A stretch of DNA of 64,000 nucleotides from Maribellus sp. YY47 (GTDB taxonomy: Bacteria; Bacteroidota; Bacteroidia; Bacteroidales; Prolixibacteraceae): contig NZ_JALGYW010000027.1 of the NCBI RefSeq assembly GCF_023111095.1, positions 1 through 64,000 on the forward strand. The letters run 5' to 3'. Below the pieces are notes generated by a model that saw only the letters and a list, made by a program, of their open reading frames with translations, did not search any database and was not told the DNA's origin. Below, in pieces: positions 8,620 to 17,663 of the stretch; within the stretch, counting starts at the first letter, position 1, and the number at the start of each line of letters is the position of its first letter. A program made the position numbers and the translations under genes.

Positions 8620-9789
8620 ATGTTTCGAATAAATATAAGCCTGATTTTTGTACTTCTTTTTTCACTTTGTTCTGCATCGGGAGCCGAAAAGATTGAAGTA
8701 GGAGCCAATCAGCCGGAAAGTTATCTGGCGACGATGAGCGGGAAGTCGATAGGCTTGGTAGTTAATCACACATCGCGTACGGAAGACGCTCACCTAGTTG
8801 ATTTTCTTTTAGATAAAAAGGTGCATGTCACCAAAATTTTTGCACCGGAACATGGTTTTCGAGGCGATGTGTCGGCTGGAGGGAAAATTGAAGATGGTGT
8901 GGATGTCAAAACCGGCATTCCGGTTCTTTCGTTGTACGGAGAGAACAAAAAACCTACCGCAGATCACATGGAGGGACTGGATTTGATGGTGTTCGATATT
9001 CAGGATGTTGGATGCAGGTTTTATACTTATATTTCTACTTTACACCTGGTGATGGAAGCCTGTGCGGAACACAACGTGCCGCTGCTTATTTTGGATCGCC
9101 CCAATCCAAACGGTGACTATGTGGCCGGTCCGATTCGTAAAGCTGGATTCGAGTCTTTTGTGGGTATGGATCCGATTCCGCTTGTACACGGCTGTACGGT
9201 GGGGGAGTTGGCTCAAATGATCAATGGAGAAGGTTGGCTGGAAAACGGTCAGAAATGCAAGTTGACGGTGATTCCTGTAAAAAATTATAATCACTCGGTG
9301 TTTTATTCGCTTCCGGTTGCTCCGTCTCCCAATTTGCCGAACGATCTTTCGGTGCGTTTATATCCATCGCTGTGTTTTTTTGAAGCAACCAGCGTAAGCG
9401 TCGGACGCGGAACTGATTTTCCGTTTCAGGTATTGGGCGGATTAGAAGCCGGTTTGGGAGATTTTAAGTTCATTCCGCGCAGTATTCCCGGAGTTGCCAT
9501 AAATCCGCTAAATAAGGACAAACATTGTTACGGAGTTGATTTGCGCCAGCTGGAAAACGTGCCTGAATTCACGCTGAAGTTTTTTCTGGATTTTTATAAA
9601 CAATACGAAAACAAAGCCGAGTTTTTAACCAATGAACGTTGGTTTAATCTTTTAGCCGGAACCGATACTTTGATTGAACAGATCAGAAAGGGGATGACCG
9701 AGGAGGAAATTGTAAAGAGTTGGCAGCCCGAGTTGACCGAGTATAAAAACATGCGGGCTAAATACCTGTTGTATCCCGATTTTGAATAA
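8620..9789 (+). CDS. namZ: Exo-beta-N-acetylmuramidase NamZ-like (DUF1343, GH171)
   Basis: A 389-residue exported protein with an N-terminal signal peptide ending near residue 22. The remainder is a full DUF1343 domain, with landmarks GLVVNHTS, FAPEHGFRG, SLYGENKKPT, FDIQDVGCRFYTYISTL, LDRPNPNG and GRGTDFPFQ. DUF1343 members such as Bacillus NamZ (YbbC) and the Tannerella homologue are exo-lytic N-acetylmuramidases that remove MurNAc from the non-reducing end of peptidoglycan glycans. It is divergent from the NagZ/AmiE-like fusion gene, so the pair can strip GlcNAc, peptide and MurNAc in turn. Function is well supported by family; the cell-wall recycling role follows from the neighbour. Confidence 0.88.
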   Translation: MFRINISLIFVLLFSLCSASGAEKIEVGANQPESYLATMSGKSIGLVVNHTSRTEDAHLVDFLLDKKVHVTKIFAPEHGFRGDVSAGGKIEDGVDVKTGIPVLSLYGENKKPTADHMEGLDLMVFDIQDVGCRFYTYISTLHLVMEACAEHNVPLLILDRPNPNGDYVAGPIRKAGFESFVGMDPIPLVHGCTVGELAQMINGEGWLENGQKCKLTVIPVKNYNHSVFYSLPVAPSPNLPNDLSVRLYPSLCFFEATSVSVGRGTDFPFQVLGGLEAGLGDFKFIPRSIPGVAINPLNKDKHCYGVDLRQLENVPEFTLKFFLDFYKQYENKAEFLTNERWFNLLAGTDTLIEQIRKGMTEEEIVKSWQPELTEYKNMRAKYLLYPDFE

Positions 9790-10125
9790 GAGAGCCGTTC
9801 GGCAGTCTGTATTTAGGGTAATTTTTATTGCAGATTTATTACTTATGAAGAAGTAGTAAAACAAGAAAAATCGGACATCAAAAATGAAGGAGCTGGTTGA
9901 TATTTTTTTCTTGATATTTTGGAAGAAACAAGTCTGATTTATGTTCCTCTGAAATGAAATTAATTCAGATGGGAGGAACATAAGTAATCGATTCATTATT
10001 AAATCATAATAAATGATGAATTTAGGCTAAGTGATTGGCGATAAATGTTAAAAATTGTAAATTGAATTTATATATTTGCATACTATCTGTTTGTTTTAGA
10101 CCGTTATTAGATAAAGAAAACTAAG
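9790..10125. other. Non-coding stretch with two hairpins upstream of the beta-helix lipoprotein
   Basis: No convincing gene is visible in these 336 bases. TTATGTTCCTC (9939-9949) and GAGGAACATAA (9973-9983) form a perfect 11-pair stem, extended by TGAA/TTCA inside. A weaker AT-rich inverted repeat follows at about 9991-10021. Neither has a clear U-run. A TATATTTG element sits at 10071-10078. Confidence 0.5.
10071..10078 (+). promoter_or_regulatory. Putative Bacteroidota -7 element (TAnnTTTG)
   Basis: TATATTTG matches the Bacteroidota -7 consensus 47 bases before the TTG start of the beta-helix lipoprotein gene. No good TTG -33 element lies at the standard spacing, so support is moderate. Confidence 0.5.
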
Positions 10126-11577
10126 TTGGCCAAGAATCTATTCTACATTTTTGCAGTAGTGACGCTACTGTTTACCCTGTTTTCCTGTGAAGATGAGGGA
10201 TACATGTCGTCGCCCGATGCCGAGCTTCAGTTTTCAGCAGACACCATCACTTTCGATACAATTTTCACAACAATAGGTTCAACAACACAGCGTTTTACGG
10301 TTCGAAATCCGTACAATGAACCGGTGCTGATTTCAAGTATCAGAATGGCTGGCGGTTCAGTGTCGAATTTTAGATTGAACGTCAATGGAGAGGTCGGAAA
10401 CGAAGTGTACGATGTGGAGGTTCCCGGTCACGACAGTATCTATATTTTTGTGGAGGTCACCATCGATCCCAACGGTCAAAATCTACCGATGGTTGTTCAG
10501 GATTCTATTCTTTTTTCTACAAATACGAATTTGCAGGATGTAAAACTGATTGCTTACGGGCAGGATTTTGTCCTGGTGAAAGCCGAAACAATAGAGACAA
10601 CAACGTGGACTGCCGATAAGCCTTATTTGGTCTACGATTATGCTTATGTCGACAGTTTGTCTACCCTCACAATTAAACCGGGTACACGGATTCATTTTCA
10701 CAAAGGTGCCGGATTATACGTAAGGGGAACCATCGTCGCAAATGGAACTTCTGATCAGCCTATTCAGTTCTTGTCCGACCGCCTGGAAGATTCCTACAAA
10801 AACGTTCCGGATCAATGGAGTAGTATTTTGTTATTCTCGGGAAGCCACAACAACGTGTTTAATTTTGTTACGATCAAAAATGCCAACATTGGTTTGCAGG
10901 TAGGAACGATCGAGCATGACGGTTATGCATCTGTTTCGCTGACAAATTCGAGAATTGAGAACATGGCATACGCAGGTTTGTTTGCGATAAAATCGAAGGT
11001 GTTTGCCTACAACGATGTAATTGCCAATTGCGGATATTATGCCGCGGCTTTGCTGGTTGGAGGCGAGTACGAATTTTATCATACCACTATTGCCAATTAC
11101 TGGGGTAATTTAGGAAACAAGGTGCGGTCAACTGCTGCGCTTGTTATGTCGAACGTATTAATCGTGGAAGGGGCAGATGGAAGTTCAGTTTCCTATAACG
11201 GAGATCTTACGAAGGCCATGTTTGGCAACAGTATTATTTACGGTAATATTCAAAAGGAGATAGAATTGGGAGACAATGAGGAAAACGCCTTTGAATACTA
11301 CTTTGATCACTGCATTCTGCAGGTGCCGGATACAGTAAATACAAGCAATAAAAATCATTACAATTCGGTATGGAAGGGTTCAGATTACGATCCGTTGTTT
11401 GTGGATCCGTATAATGGTCTCGATTATCAATTGGATACTTTGTCGGCGGCAATTGATGCCGGCAGTACAGAATATTCGAAACTATTTCCGTTAGACCTCT
11501 TGAACAAAAGCCGAACTTCGGATGGAGGACCCGACCTGGGAGCATATGAGCGCTATTCCAAGTCCAATGAAGATTAG
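10126..11577 (+). CDS. Right-handed beta-helix surface lipoprotein
   Basis: A 483-residue lipoprotein starting at a TTG codon; the lipobox LFSC is near residue 21, right after one hydrophobic segment. Residues of about 30-145 look like an immunoglobulin-like beta-sandwich (repeated xFTVRNP / VEVTIDPNG patterns). From about 150 to the end the sequence is a parallel beta-helix, with repeated short strands such as GTRIHFHKGAGLYVRGTI and SRIENMAYAGLFAI, ending in a DLGAYE motif typical of these proteins. Such proteins bind or cleave glycans or are structural surface proteins; I see no catalytic residues I can name. The EEP-family gene follows with an 11-base overlap, so they form an operon. Confidence 0.82.
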   Translation: MAKNLFYIFAVVTLLFTLFSCEDEGYMSSPDAELQFSADTITFDTIFTTIGSTTQRFTVRNPYNEPVLISSIRMAGGSVSNFRLNVNGEVGNEVYDVEVPGHDSIYIFVEVTIDPNGQNLPMVVQDSILFSTNTNLQDVKLIAYGQDFVLVKAETIETTTWTADKPYLVYDYAYVDSLSTLTIKPGTRIHFHKGAGLYVRGTIVANGTSDQPIQFLSDRLEDSYKNVPDQWSSILLFSGSHNNVFNFVTIKNANIGLQVGTIEHDGYASVSLTNSRIENMAYAGLFAIKSKVFAYNDVIANCGYYAAALLVGGEYEFYHTTIANYWGNLGNKVRSTAALVMSNVLIVEGADGSSVSYNGDLTKAMFGNSIIYGNIQKEIELGDNEENAFEYYFDHCILQVPDTVNTSNKNHYNSVWKGSDYDPLFVDPYNGLDYQLDTLSAAIDAGSTEYSKLFPLDLLNKSRTSDGGPDLGAYERYSKSNED

Positions 11578-12586
11578 TTTATTTATCCTGTTTATTTTCT
11601 TTAATATTTTCAGAACCTCTGCGCAAGATTCGAAACAGTTTGCTGTTGTTTTTTATAATGCAGAAAACTTGTTCGACTGGAAAAATGATTCATTAACAAA
11701 CGACGATGAATTTACACCCGAGGGTGAACGTCACTGGACGTATAGTCGATTCCGGAAAAAAATACAAAATACCTCAAAGGTATTGTTAGCGGCAGGGCAG
11801 TGGAGCGCTCCGTCGATAATTGGTTTGTGTGAGGTTGAAAATCGTTTTGTATTGGATCAGCTTTTGACGAACACTGCTTTGACGTCAATTCCGTATAAGG
11901 CGATCCATAAGGAATCGCCTGATCCCCGGGGAATTGATGTTACTCTTCTTTATAATCCTGCCGATTTTTATCCGCTCGGGTACAACTACTATCCGTTGAT
12001 CAACAAGGATGGTTTAGTGCAAAAAACGCGCGAAATTCTGTATGTGTCCGGAATTCTGGGTGGAACTGATACCCTTCATATTTTTGTCAACCACTGGCCG
12101 TCAAGATACGGAGGTTTGATGGAAACAAGGAACAGCAGAAAACTGGCAGCTGAAACCTTAAAAACAGAGGCATTAAAAATATTGGAAAGCAACCCGTTTG
12201 CGAAAATCGTAATCGTAGGCGATTTTAACGATCAGCCCAACGATGAAAGTTTGCATTATTTTGGTGCGCAGAATTTAGAAGGAGAGCCGGTAAACAACCT
12301 TTTTTACAACCTTTCATCTTCCTGGATGAGTCACGATTCCGGAACACTGAAATATCAATCGCAATGGTTTGTTTTCGATCAGATCGTGGTTTCAGGCGCC
12401 TTGCTTCATTCGAAAGAAGGTCTTGTCACCGGTCCTGAAAATGCATCAATTGTTAAGCTTTCGTTTCTACTGGAAGATGACGAACGCTATGGTGGACAAA
12501 AGCCCTTTCGCACTTACAATGGTTTTCACTATTCAGGAGGATTTGGCGATCACCTGCCTGTTCGTTTAGTCATCACCGCAAACTAG
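11567..12586 (+). CDS. Exported endonuclease/exonuclease/phosphatase family protein
   Basis: The ATG at 11567 (339 residues) opens a signal peptide ([15 protein letters not shown]...SAQ); the longer frame starting at 11522 would place it internally. The mature part is an EEP-superfamily domain: FYNAENLFD at the start, the metal-binding glutamate in [27 protein letters not shown] and the final GDHLPVRL. These enzymes hydrolyse phosphodiester or phosphomonoester bonds with Mg2+; the exported Bacteroidota group is usually annotated as endonuclease or phosphatase without a known substrate. The start overlaps the beta-helix gene by 11 bases (coupled translation), and the stop overlaps the convergent cca stop by 4 bases. 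Confidence 0.88.
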   Translation: MKISLFILFIFFNIFRTSAQDSKQFAVVFYNAENLFDWKNDSLTNDDEFTPEGERHWTYSRFRKKIQNTSKVLLAAGQWSAPSIIGLCEVENRFVLDQLLTNTALTSIPYKAIHKESPDPRGIDVTLLYNPADFYPLGYNYYPLINKDGLVQKTREILYVSGILGGTDTLHIFVNHWPSRYGGLMETRNSRKLAAETLKTEALKILESNPFAKIVIVGDFNDQPNDESLHYFGAQNLEGEPVNNLFYNLSSSWMSHDSGTLKYQSQWFVFDQIVVSGALLHSKEGLVTGPENASIVKLSFLLEDDERYGGQKPFRTYNGFHYSGGFGDHLPVRLVITAN

Positions 12587-13989
12587 TTTGCCAACCTAAG
12601 CCCCAGTTCTTCTGCCTTTTTTAGCATGAAAGCGTAAGCTTCTTCATAGTCGTTATGAATCTCACCGTCCAGAATAGCATCTTTAATGGCATCTTTTATT
12701 AAACCAACTTCGCGGCATGGAGAGAGGTTAAAGGTTTTCATAATGAGTTCGCCGTCGACCGGAGGTTGGAAATTCCGAATCGCATCTTTTTCTTCAATTT
12801 CCTTTAGCTTCTCACGAACCAGTTGGAAATTTTTCATGTAACGCTTCACCTTGTCTGTGTTCTTCGAAGTAATGTCAGCTTCGCAGAGTGTCATTAGATC
12901 GTCGATATCATCTCCTGCTTCAAAAAGGAGGCGTCGCACGGCTGAATCGGTTACGATGTCTTCAGAAAGCACAATGGGGCGCATGTGAAGCTGTACCATT
13001 TTTTGCACATATTTCATTTTTTCATTCAGGGGCAATTTCATGCGTCTGAATATTTTGGGGATCATTTTCACTCCCACAAAATTATGCGCGTGAAAAGTCC
13101 AGCCCTGACCATCGATAAACTTTTTTGTGGCCGGCTTTGCTATATCGTGAAGAAGCGCCGACCAGCGCAGCCAAAGATTATCCGTATTCGGAACAATGCG
13201 ATCCAGTACTTCCAGTGTATGGTAAAAATTATCTTTGTGCCCGATTCCTTTCACGATTTCAACTCCCTTCATCGCCTGAAGTTCAGGGAAAATGATTTGC
13301 AATAGTCCGGTTTCTTCCAGCAGCTTAAATCCCATGGACGGTTTATTGGCCATCATGATTTTGTTCAGCTCGTCGATGATTCGCTCGCCGGAGACAATTT
13401 TAATGCGTTCCTTGTTTCGGGCAATCGCTTTGAGCGTTTCTTCTTCGATCTCGAAATTGAGTTGGGTGGCAAAGCGAATGGCTCGCATAATGCGAAGCGG
13501 ATCATCTGAAAAGGTGATATCCGGATCAAGCGGCGTTTTTATAGTTTTGTTTTTTAGATCTTCCAAGCCGTTAAACGGATCCAGTAGCTCCCCAAAATTT
13601 TGTTTGTTCAGGCTAAGTGCAAGCGCATTTATCGTAAAATCACGGCGGTTCTGGTCGTCTTCAAGCGTTCCGTCTTCCACGATCGGTTTGCGGGAGTTTC
13701 GCTGGTAGGATTCTTTTCGGGCTCCTACAAACTCAATTTCCATGTCTTTAAATTTTAACATGGCCGTACCAAAGTTTTTGAAAACATTCACCTTGGGGCT
13801 GGGCTTGAGTTGTTGCGAAACGCGGGTGGCCAGATCAATACCACTTCCAATTGTTACAATATCGATGTCCTTGGAGGGGCGTTTTAAATAAATATCGCGT
13901 ACAAAGCCACCAATAACATAGGTGTCAACCTGCATCTGATCGGCAACTTCCGATATCGTTTGAAATATTTTGTGTTTCAATTCGTTCAT
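12583..13989 (-). CDS. cca: CCA-adding tRNA nucleotidyltransferase with HD domain
   Basis: A 468-residue cytoplasmic enzyme that adds or repairs the 3'-CCA of tRNAs. The polymerase-beta-type head domain has [11 protein letters not shown] followed by the metal-binding D-I-D in KDIDIV, then RRDFTINAL and the RIMRAIRFA motif of class II enzymes. A metal-dependent HD domain is seen as LLHDIAKP in the second half, as in many Bacteroidota Cca proteins, where it has phosphohydrolase activity. Length fits the HD-bearing form. Its stop codon overlaps the convergent exported EEP gene by 4 bases and no terminator separates them. Confidence 0.95.
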   Translation of the reverse strand: MNELKHKIFQTISEVADQMQVDTYVIGGFVRDIYLKRPSKDIDIVTIGSGIDLATRVSQQLKPSPKVNVFKNFGTAMLKFKDMEIEFVGARKESYQRNSRKPIVEDGTLEDDQNRRDFTINALALSLNKQNFGELLDPFNGLEDLKNKTIKTPLDPDITFSDDPLRIMRAIRFATQLNFEIEEETLKAIARNKERIKIVSGERIIDELNKIMMANKPSMGFKLLEETGLLQIIFPELQAMKGVEIVKGIGHKDNFYHTLEVLDRIVPNTDNLWLRWSALLHDIAKPATKKFIDGQGWTFHAHNFVGVKMIPKIFRRMKLPLNEKMKYVQKMVQLHMRPIVLSEDIVTDSAVRRLLFEAGDDIDDLMTLCEADITSKNTDKVKRYMKNFQLVREKLKEIEEKDAIRNFQPPVDGELIMKTFNLSPCREVGLIKDAIKDAILDGEIHNDYEEAYAFMLKKAEELGLRLAN

Positions 13990-14172
13990 TTATATATATT
14001 TTCAGTGAATGCATGTTTCGCGAACATGAATCCAAAGTGGGTGAGGAGTGTCTTTTGCTCCTGTTTATTCGGCTTAATCAACTGACAAAAAGGATAGAAT
14101 GTTCAGTGATTCTGCCATTTCTGAAAAATTCGTGACAAAATTACAAGAAAATACTTGAAATTAAGCGGTATA

Positions 14173-14202
14173 TTGTGATTTGAAAAGATGGTATTATATT
14201 TG
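14173..14202 (+). promoter_or_regulatory. Bacteroidota-type promoter of the thioredoxin gene
   Basis: TTG at 14173-14175, a 19-base spacer and TATATTTG at 14195-14202 match the Bacteroidota -33/-7 promoter layout. The thioredoxin ATG is 53 bases further on. This is one of the two best promoter matches in the window. Confidence 0.68.
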
Positions 14203-14255
14203 AATGAAAGCATATAGATATGTAGATATAAATAAAGACTAAAAGCAATTATATC

Positions 14256-14627
14256 ATGTTAGAACATTTAACAAAAGAAACCTTCAAGGAAAAGGTCTTT
14301 AATTTTGAAGTAAATAAAGAGTGGAAATACGAGGGGTCAAAACCTTGTTTAATTGATTTCTATGCCGATTGGTGTGGCCCGTGTAAAATGGTGGCACCGG
14401 TATTGGAAGAACTGCAAAGCGAGTATGGAGACAGTATCGTAATCTATAAAGTGAATACTGAAGAACAACAGGAACTGGCAGGTATGTTTGGAATTCAGAG
14501 TATTCCATCACTGTTGTTTGTTCCTCAGGACGGCCAGCCCCAGATGGCCATGGGAGCATTACCAAAACAAACATTTGAACGTGCAATTTCCGATGTACTA
14601 AAGGTTGAAAAACCTCAGGCTAATTAA
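14256..14627 (+). CDS. trxA: Thioredoxin
   Basis: A 123-residue cytoplasmic thioredoxin with the intact redox motif W39-C40-G-P-C43, the preceding LIDFYADW strand and the cis-proline region SIPSLLF. It reduces disulfides in cytoplasmic proteins using thioredoxin reductase. The N-terminal extension of about 15 residues before the fold is slightly longer than in E. coli TrxA. It has its own promoter and converges on murF, with which it overlaps by 8 bases. Confidence 0.93.
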   Translation: MLEHLTKETFKEKVFNFEVNKEWKYEGSKPCLIDFYADWCGPCKMVAPVLEELQSEYGDSIVIYKVNTEEQQELAGMFGIQSIPSLLFVPQDGQPQMAMGALPKQTFERAISDVLKVEKPQAN

Positions 14628-15918
14628 GATAATCAAGCACTTTTTCAAGCTTTATACCACGGGAACCTTTTATTAAAACGTTCCCGTTTTTTATGGGTTT
14701 CTGTTGAAGAAACAGGCAAAGATCTTCTACTTTTTCATAAGATGAGAACGAGAATTTCTCATTGGCCTTTGCAAATTCTTTTCCTACCAGGAAAACATTT
14801 TGAAACCCCTTCTCTTTGATGGTATGTAAAATGGACCGGTGTTCGTCAAACGAATATTCGCCCAGCTCCAACATGTCGCCTAAAATAAGATATGCGAAAT
14901 CCGATTTTTGTGCAGCAAAACTTTCCAGCGATGCTTTCATGCTGGTTGGATTCGCATTGTAGGCATCCATGATAATTTTTAGGTCGCCTTTTACAATCAA
15001 TTGAGAACGGTTGTTTCGCGGTTCGTAGTTTTTGATGGCACGTTGTATTTTGAGAGGATCAATTTCGAAATGATTGCCGATACATGCAGCTGCCAAAACA
15101 TTTTCAAAGTTAAAATCACCAATAAGTTTGGTATTCAGGTACAGAACTCCTTTTGGGAAGTTTACTTTCAGATGTACAAACGGAGGCGAATGAAGCAATT
15201 CTCCTTTAAATCCGTCATCATCAGTGCCATAGGAGATTTTGTTTTGAATCTGCTCTCCAAGTTTTTCCAGGTAAGTATTATTTCTATTGTAAAAAATGAT
15301 GCCGTTCTTTTTTCCGATGCATTCGTACAGTTCACCTTTGGTTTTTATAACTCCTTCAAACGAGCCAAAACCTTCCAAATGCGCTTTGCCCACATTCGTA
15401 ATAATTCCGAAGTCGGGATCGGCGATTTGGCATAGCTGAGCGATTTCTCCCGGATGATTGGCGCCCATCTCTACCACACCGAATTCGGTTTTATCGTTCA
15501 TTTTTAACAGGGTGAGCGGTACGCCAATGTGGTTGTTTAGGTTTCCCTGGGTAAAAGAGACCTTATATTTTTCAGACAGGACGGCTGCGATCAACTCCTT
15601 CGTAGTGGTTTTTCCGTTGGTGCCTGTAATTCCCAGGATCGGTATTCCTAGTTTCCGGCGATGCAAGAGCGCCAGGTTCTGAAGGGTTGTAAGTACATCA
15701 TCCACTAGAATAGTGCGCTCAGATGTCGCAAATTCCTCCTCATCAACAATGGAGTATAAAGCTCCGCTTTTTAACGCATCCTCTGCATATCGGTTTCCAT
15801 TGAAGTTTTCACCTTTCAAGGCAAAAAAGAGGCATCCTTTTTCAATTTGACGGCTATCGGTTGATACGTTTTGCCGGGCTTCGAGAAAGCACTTATATAT
15901 GTTTTCTAATGTGGTCAT
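14620..15918 (-). CDS. murF: UDP-N-acetylmuramoyl-tripeptide--D-alanyl-D-alanine ligase
   Basis: MurF joins D-Ala-D-Ala to UDP-MurNAc-tripeptide in the last cytoplasmic step of peptidoglycan precursor synthesis, using ATP. The ATG at 15918 (432 residues) is preferred over an upstream TTG at 15924. Visible motifs are the Mur ligase P-loop GITGTNGKTTTKE at about 96-108, VVEMGANHPGEI, the NVGKAHLEGFGS segment and the C-terminal domain motif MDAYNANPTSMKASL that marks MurF rather than other Mur ligases. It lies next to gldJ, an arrangement also known in flavobacteria. Confidence 0.95.
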   Translation of the reverse strand: MTTLENIYKCFLEARQNVSTDSRQIEKGCLFFALKGENFNGNRYAEDALKSGALYSIVDEEEFATSERTILVDDVLTTLQNLALLHRRKLGIPILGITGTNGKTTTKELIAAVLSEKYKVSFTQGNLNNHIGVPLTLLKMNDKTEFGVVEMGANHPGEIAQLCQIADPDFGIITNVGKAHLEGFGSFEGVIKTKGELYECIGKKNGIIFYNRNNTYLEKLGEQIQNKISYGTDDDGFKGELLHSPPFVHLKVNFPKGVLYLNTKLIGDFNFENVLAAACIGNHFEIDPLKIQRAIKNYEPRNNRSQLIVKGDLKIIMDAYNANPTSMKASLESFAAQKSDFAYLILGDMLELGEYSFDEHRSILHTIKEKGFQNVFLVGKEFAKANEKFSFSSYEKVEDLCLFLQQKPIKNGNVLIKGSRGIKLEKVLDYLN

Positions 15919-15946
15919 GCTCAAAAATACTACAAAAACGACATAA

Positions 15947-15975
15947 AAAAAGCTTCAGGTTATATGAAGCTTTTC
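15947..15975 (-). terminator. Intrinsic terminator after gldJ
   Basis: AAAAGCTTCA (15948-15957) pairs with TGAAGCTTTT (15965-15974), with a 7-base loop. On the minus strand the A-run gives the U-tract. It separates gldJ from murF. Confidence 0.8.
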
Positions 15976-15999
15976 TGAATATAATTTATTCATTTTCTA

Positions 16000-17454
16000 T
16001 TAAAATCCTTCAGGGCTTCCAACCCGGGTCATGGCACAACGGAATCCCAAATCGTTTTTAGCGTGCTGCTGATCGAGATATCGACGGGTGCCCGGTACAA
16101 GCCAGTATGGACGGTCTTTCCATGAACCACCTTTGTATACCCTGACCTGATCGGTAATTAAAGAAGTAAAATATCCCGGGCGATTATCCTGAATATACAT
16201 GCCTTCTGTTCCTTTGTCTTCTTCAGCATTCCAGTTGTCACCTTCGATAACCTGAGAATTTAAATTTCCGTCGGCAAAGTTTCTGTAGTCCATTCCTGGA
16301 ATTGTGTCTTTGATCAATTCTCCGTACTGATCACGCATCAGCTGGCCGCTGCCGTCTCTGCGGTACTCGGTAATTACGTTTCCTCTAAAAGGATTGAATT
16401 CTTCCATGTCCTGCATTGACTGGGTACGGTAAACATCAGCTACCCATTCGTTTACGTTACCCGACATACAGTACAAACCGTAATCGTTGGGCTCGTACGA
16501 CATAACAGGTGAAGCGATGTCGGCATTATCGTTGAGCGCTCCTGCCATACCCATCATGTCACCACGTCCACGAACAAAGTTGGCACGCATTCTACCTTTA
16601 TCTCTTTTATGATCATCGCGAAGATATGCTCCGTTCCAAGGATAGAGTTTACGGTCGGTGAGTAATTCCCCATCGGTGTTGCCAATCAAACCGTAAGCAG
16701 CATATTCCCATTCGGCTTCGGTGGGTAACCTGTAATTGGGGAGCATTATTCCATCTTCCCATTGTACCCGACGCGGGCTGCCGTCTCCGTTTTCAATTGG
16801 CTTATTTCCGGCTGTTCCGTCATATAAACCGTTAAGGTAGGTTTTTGAAGTGTAAACATTTTGTCCGCTTTGAGTCGCGTCATGTGTAATTATTCCTTTG
16901 TCGACCAGAATTTGCTCGTTTACCCTGTCTGTACGCCATTCGCAATAGGCTTCTGCCTGTTCCCAGGTAACACCCACAACCGGATACTCGGCATATGCGG
17001 GGTGGCGATAGTAGTTATTTACGTATGGTTCGTTATAGGCCAATTCGCTTCTCCAAACAGTAGAGTCGGGAGTAATTGACTTTAAACGTTGTGTATCTCC
17101 CGGATAAACTCTCGCGGTCCAGTGTGTAAACTCACGGTATGCCTGGTTGGATACTTCGGTTTCGTCCATGTAAAACGATGCCACAGTAACCCTTCTGGGG
17201 AAGTTGTCATTCCGGTACATCACATCTTGTTCAACACGTCCCATGGTAAAAGTACCACCTTGTACAAAACGAAGGCCGGGGCCGGCTTCCTGTTCGTATC
17301 CTGACACATTGGGAATGTTGCCGGTTTCAGGATCATTGTATTTCCAGCCAGTAGTACGCGACGATTTACCGCCTCCTTTTCCGAACAAACCACAGCTCGA
17401 AACAAGTGCGGCAAGCATCAAAATGAATAATGGTTTCAGTTTCATTAAACGCAT
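16000..17454 (-). CDS. gldJ: GldJ-like T9SS/gliding lipoprotein with FGE-sulfatase fold
   Basis: A lipoprotein of about 484 residues; I use the ATG at 17454 because a -7 element lies just upstream, inside the longer open frame. An alternative ATG is at 17445. The lipobox LVSSC is followed by a glycine-rich linker and then a formylglycine-generating-enzyme-like domain, with GGTFTMG, FYMDETEVSNQAYREF, PVVGVTWEQAEAYCEWR, RLPTEAEWEYAA, GNVNEWVADVY and the ending GFRCAMT. In gliding Bacteroidota GldJ is needed for motility and stabilises type IX secretion components such as GldK. Its neighbours porU and porV and murF match the flavobacterial gldJ region. GldK is a related protein, but this context favours GldJ. 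Confidence 0.88.
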   Translation of the reverse strand: MRLMKLKPLFILMLAALVSSCGLFGKGGGKSSRTTGWKYNDPETGNIPNVSGYEQEAGPGLRFVQGGTFTMGRVEQDVMYRNDNFPRRVTVASFYMDETEVSNQAYREFTHWTARVYPGDTQRLKSITPDSTVWRSELAYNEPYVNNYYRHPAYAEYPVVGVTWEQAEAYCEWRTDRVNEQILVDKGIITHDATQSGQNVYTSKTYLNGLYDGTAGNKPIENGDGSPRRVQWEDGIMLPNYRLPTEAEWEYAAYGLIGNTDGELLTDRKLYPWNGAYLRDDHKRDKGRMRANFVRGRGDMMGMAGALNDNADIASPVMSYEPNDYGLYCMSGNVNEWVADVYRTQSMQDMEEFNPFRGNVITEYRRDGSGQLMRDQYGELIKDTIPGMDYRNFADGNLNSQVIEGDNWNAEEDKGTEGMYIQDNRPGYFTSLITDQVRVYKGGSWKDRPYWLVPGTRRYLDQQHAKNDLGFRCAMTRVGSPEGF

Positions 17455-17483
17455 TTTTGTACTTAAAAAATTCAACTTGACAA

Positions 17484-17491
17484 CAAATATA
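17484..17491 (-). promoter_or_regulatory. Putative -7 element for gldJ
   Basis: On the minus strand this reads TATATTTG, 29 bases before the ATG at 17454. It argues against translation from the upstream ATG at 17505. No TTG box at standard spacing was found. Confidence 0.48.
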
Positions 17492-17663
17492 ACTGATTTA
17501 TTCAATTCTTATTGTCCGCCGATTTTAATATTTTCAGGAACTTTTCAAGGATGTTGATATCTTTGAGGTCCTGAGCTAACGGATATCTGTGTGTAATACA
17601 GCACCTGAAAACTGCAATATTTGTCATACGTTATCGTTCAGAGATTGTAATCGAATCGTATTT

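Noticed and set aside
17589-17663. Upstream extension of porU to an ATG at 17589
   Set aside because: The extension lacks a signal-peptide character and overlaps a promoter-like AATATTTG; the ATG at 17664 directly opens a hydrophobic signal.
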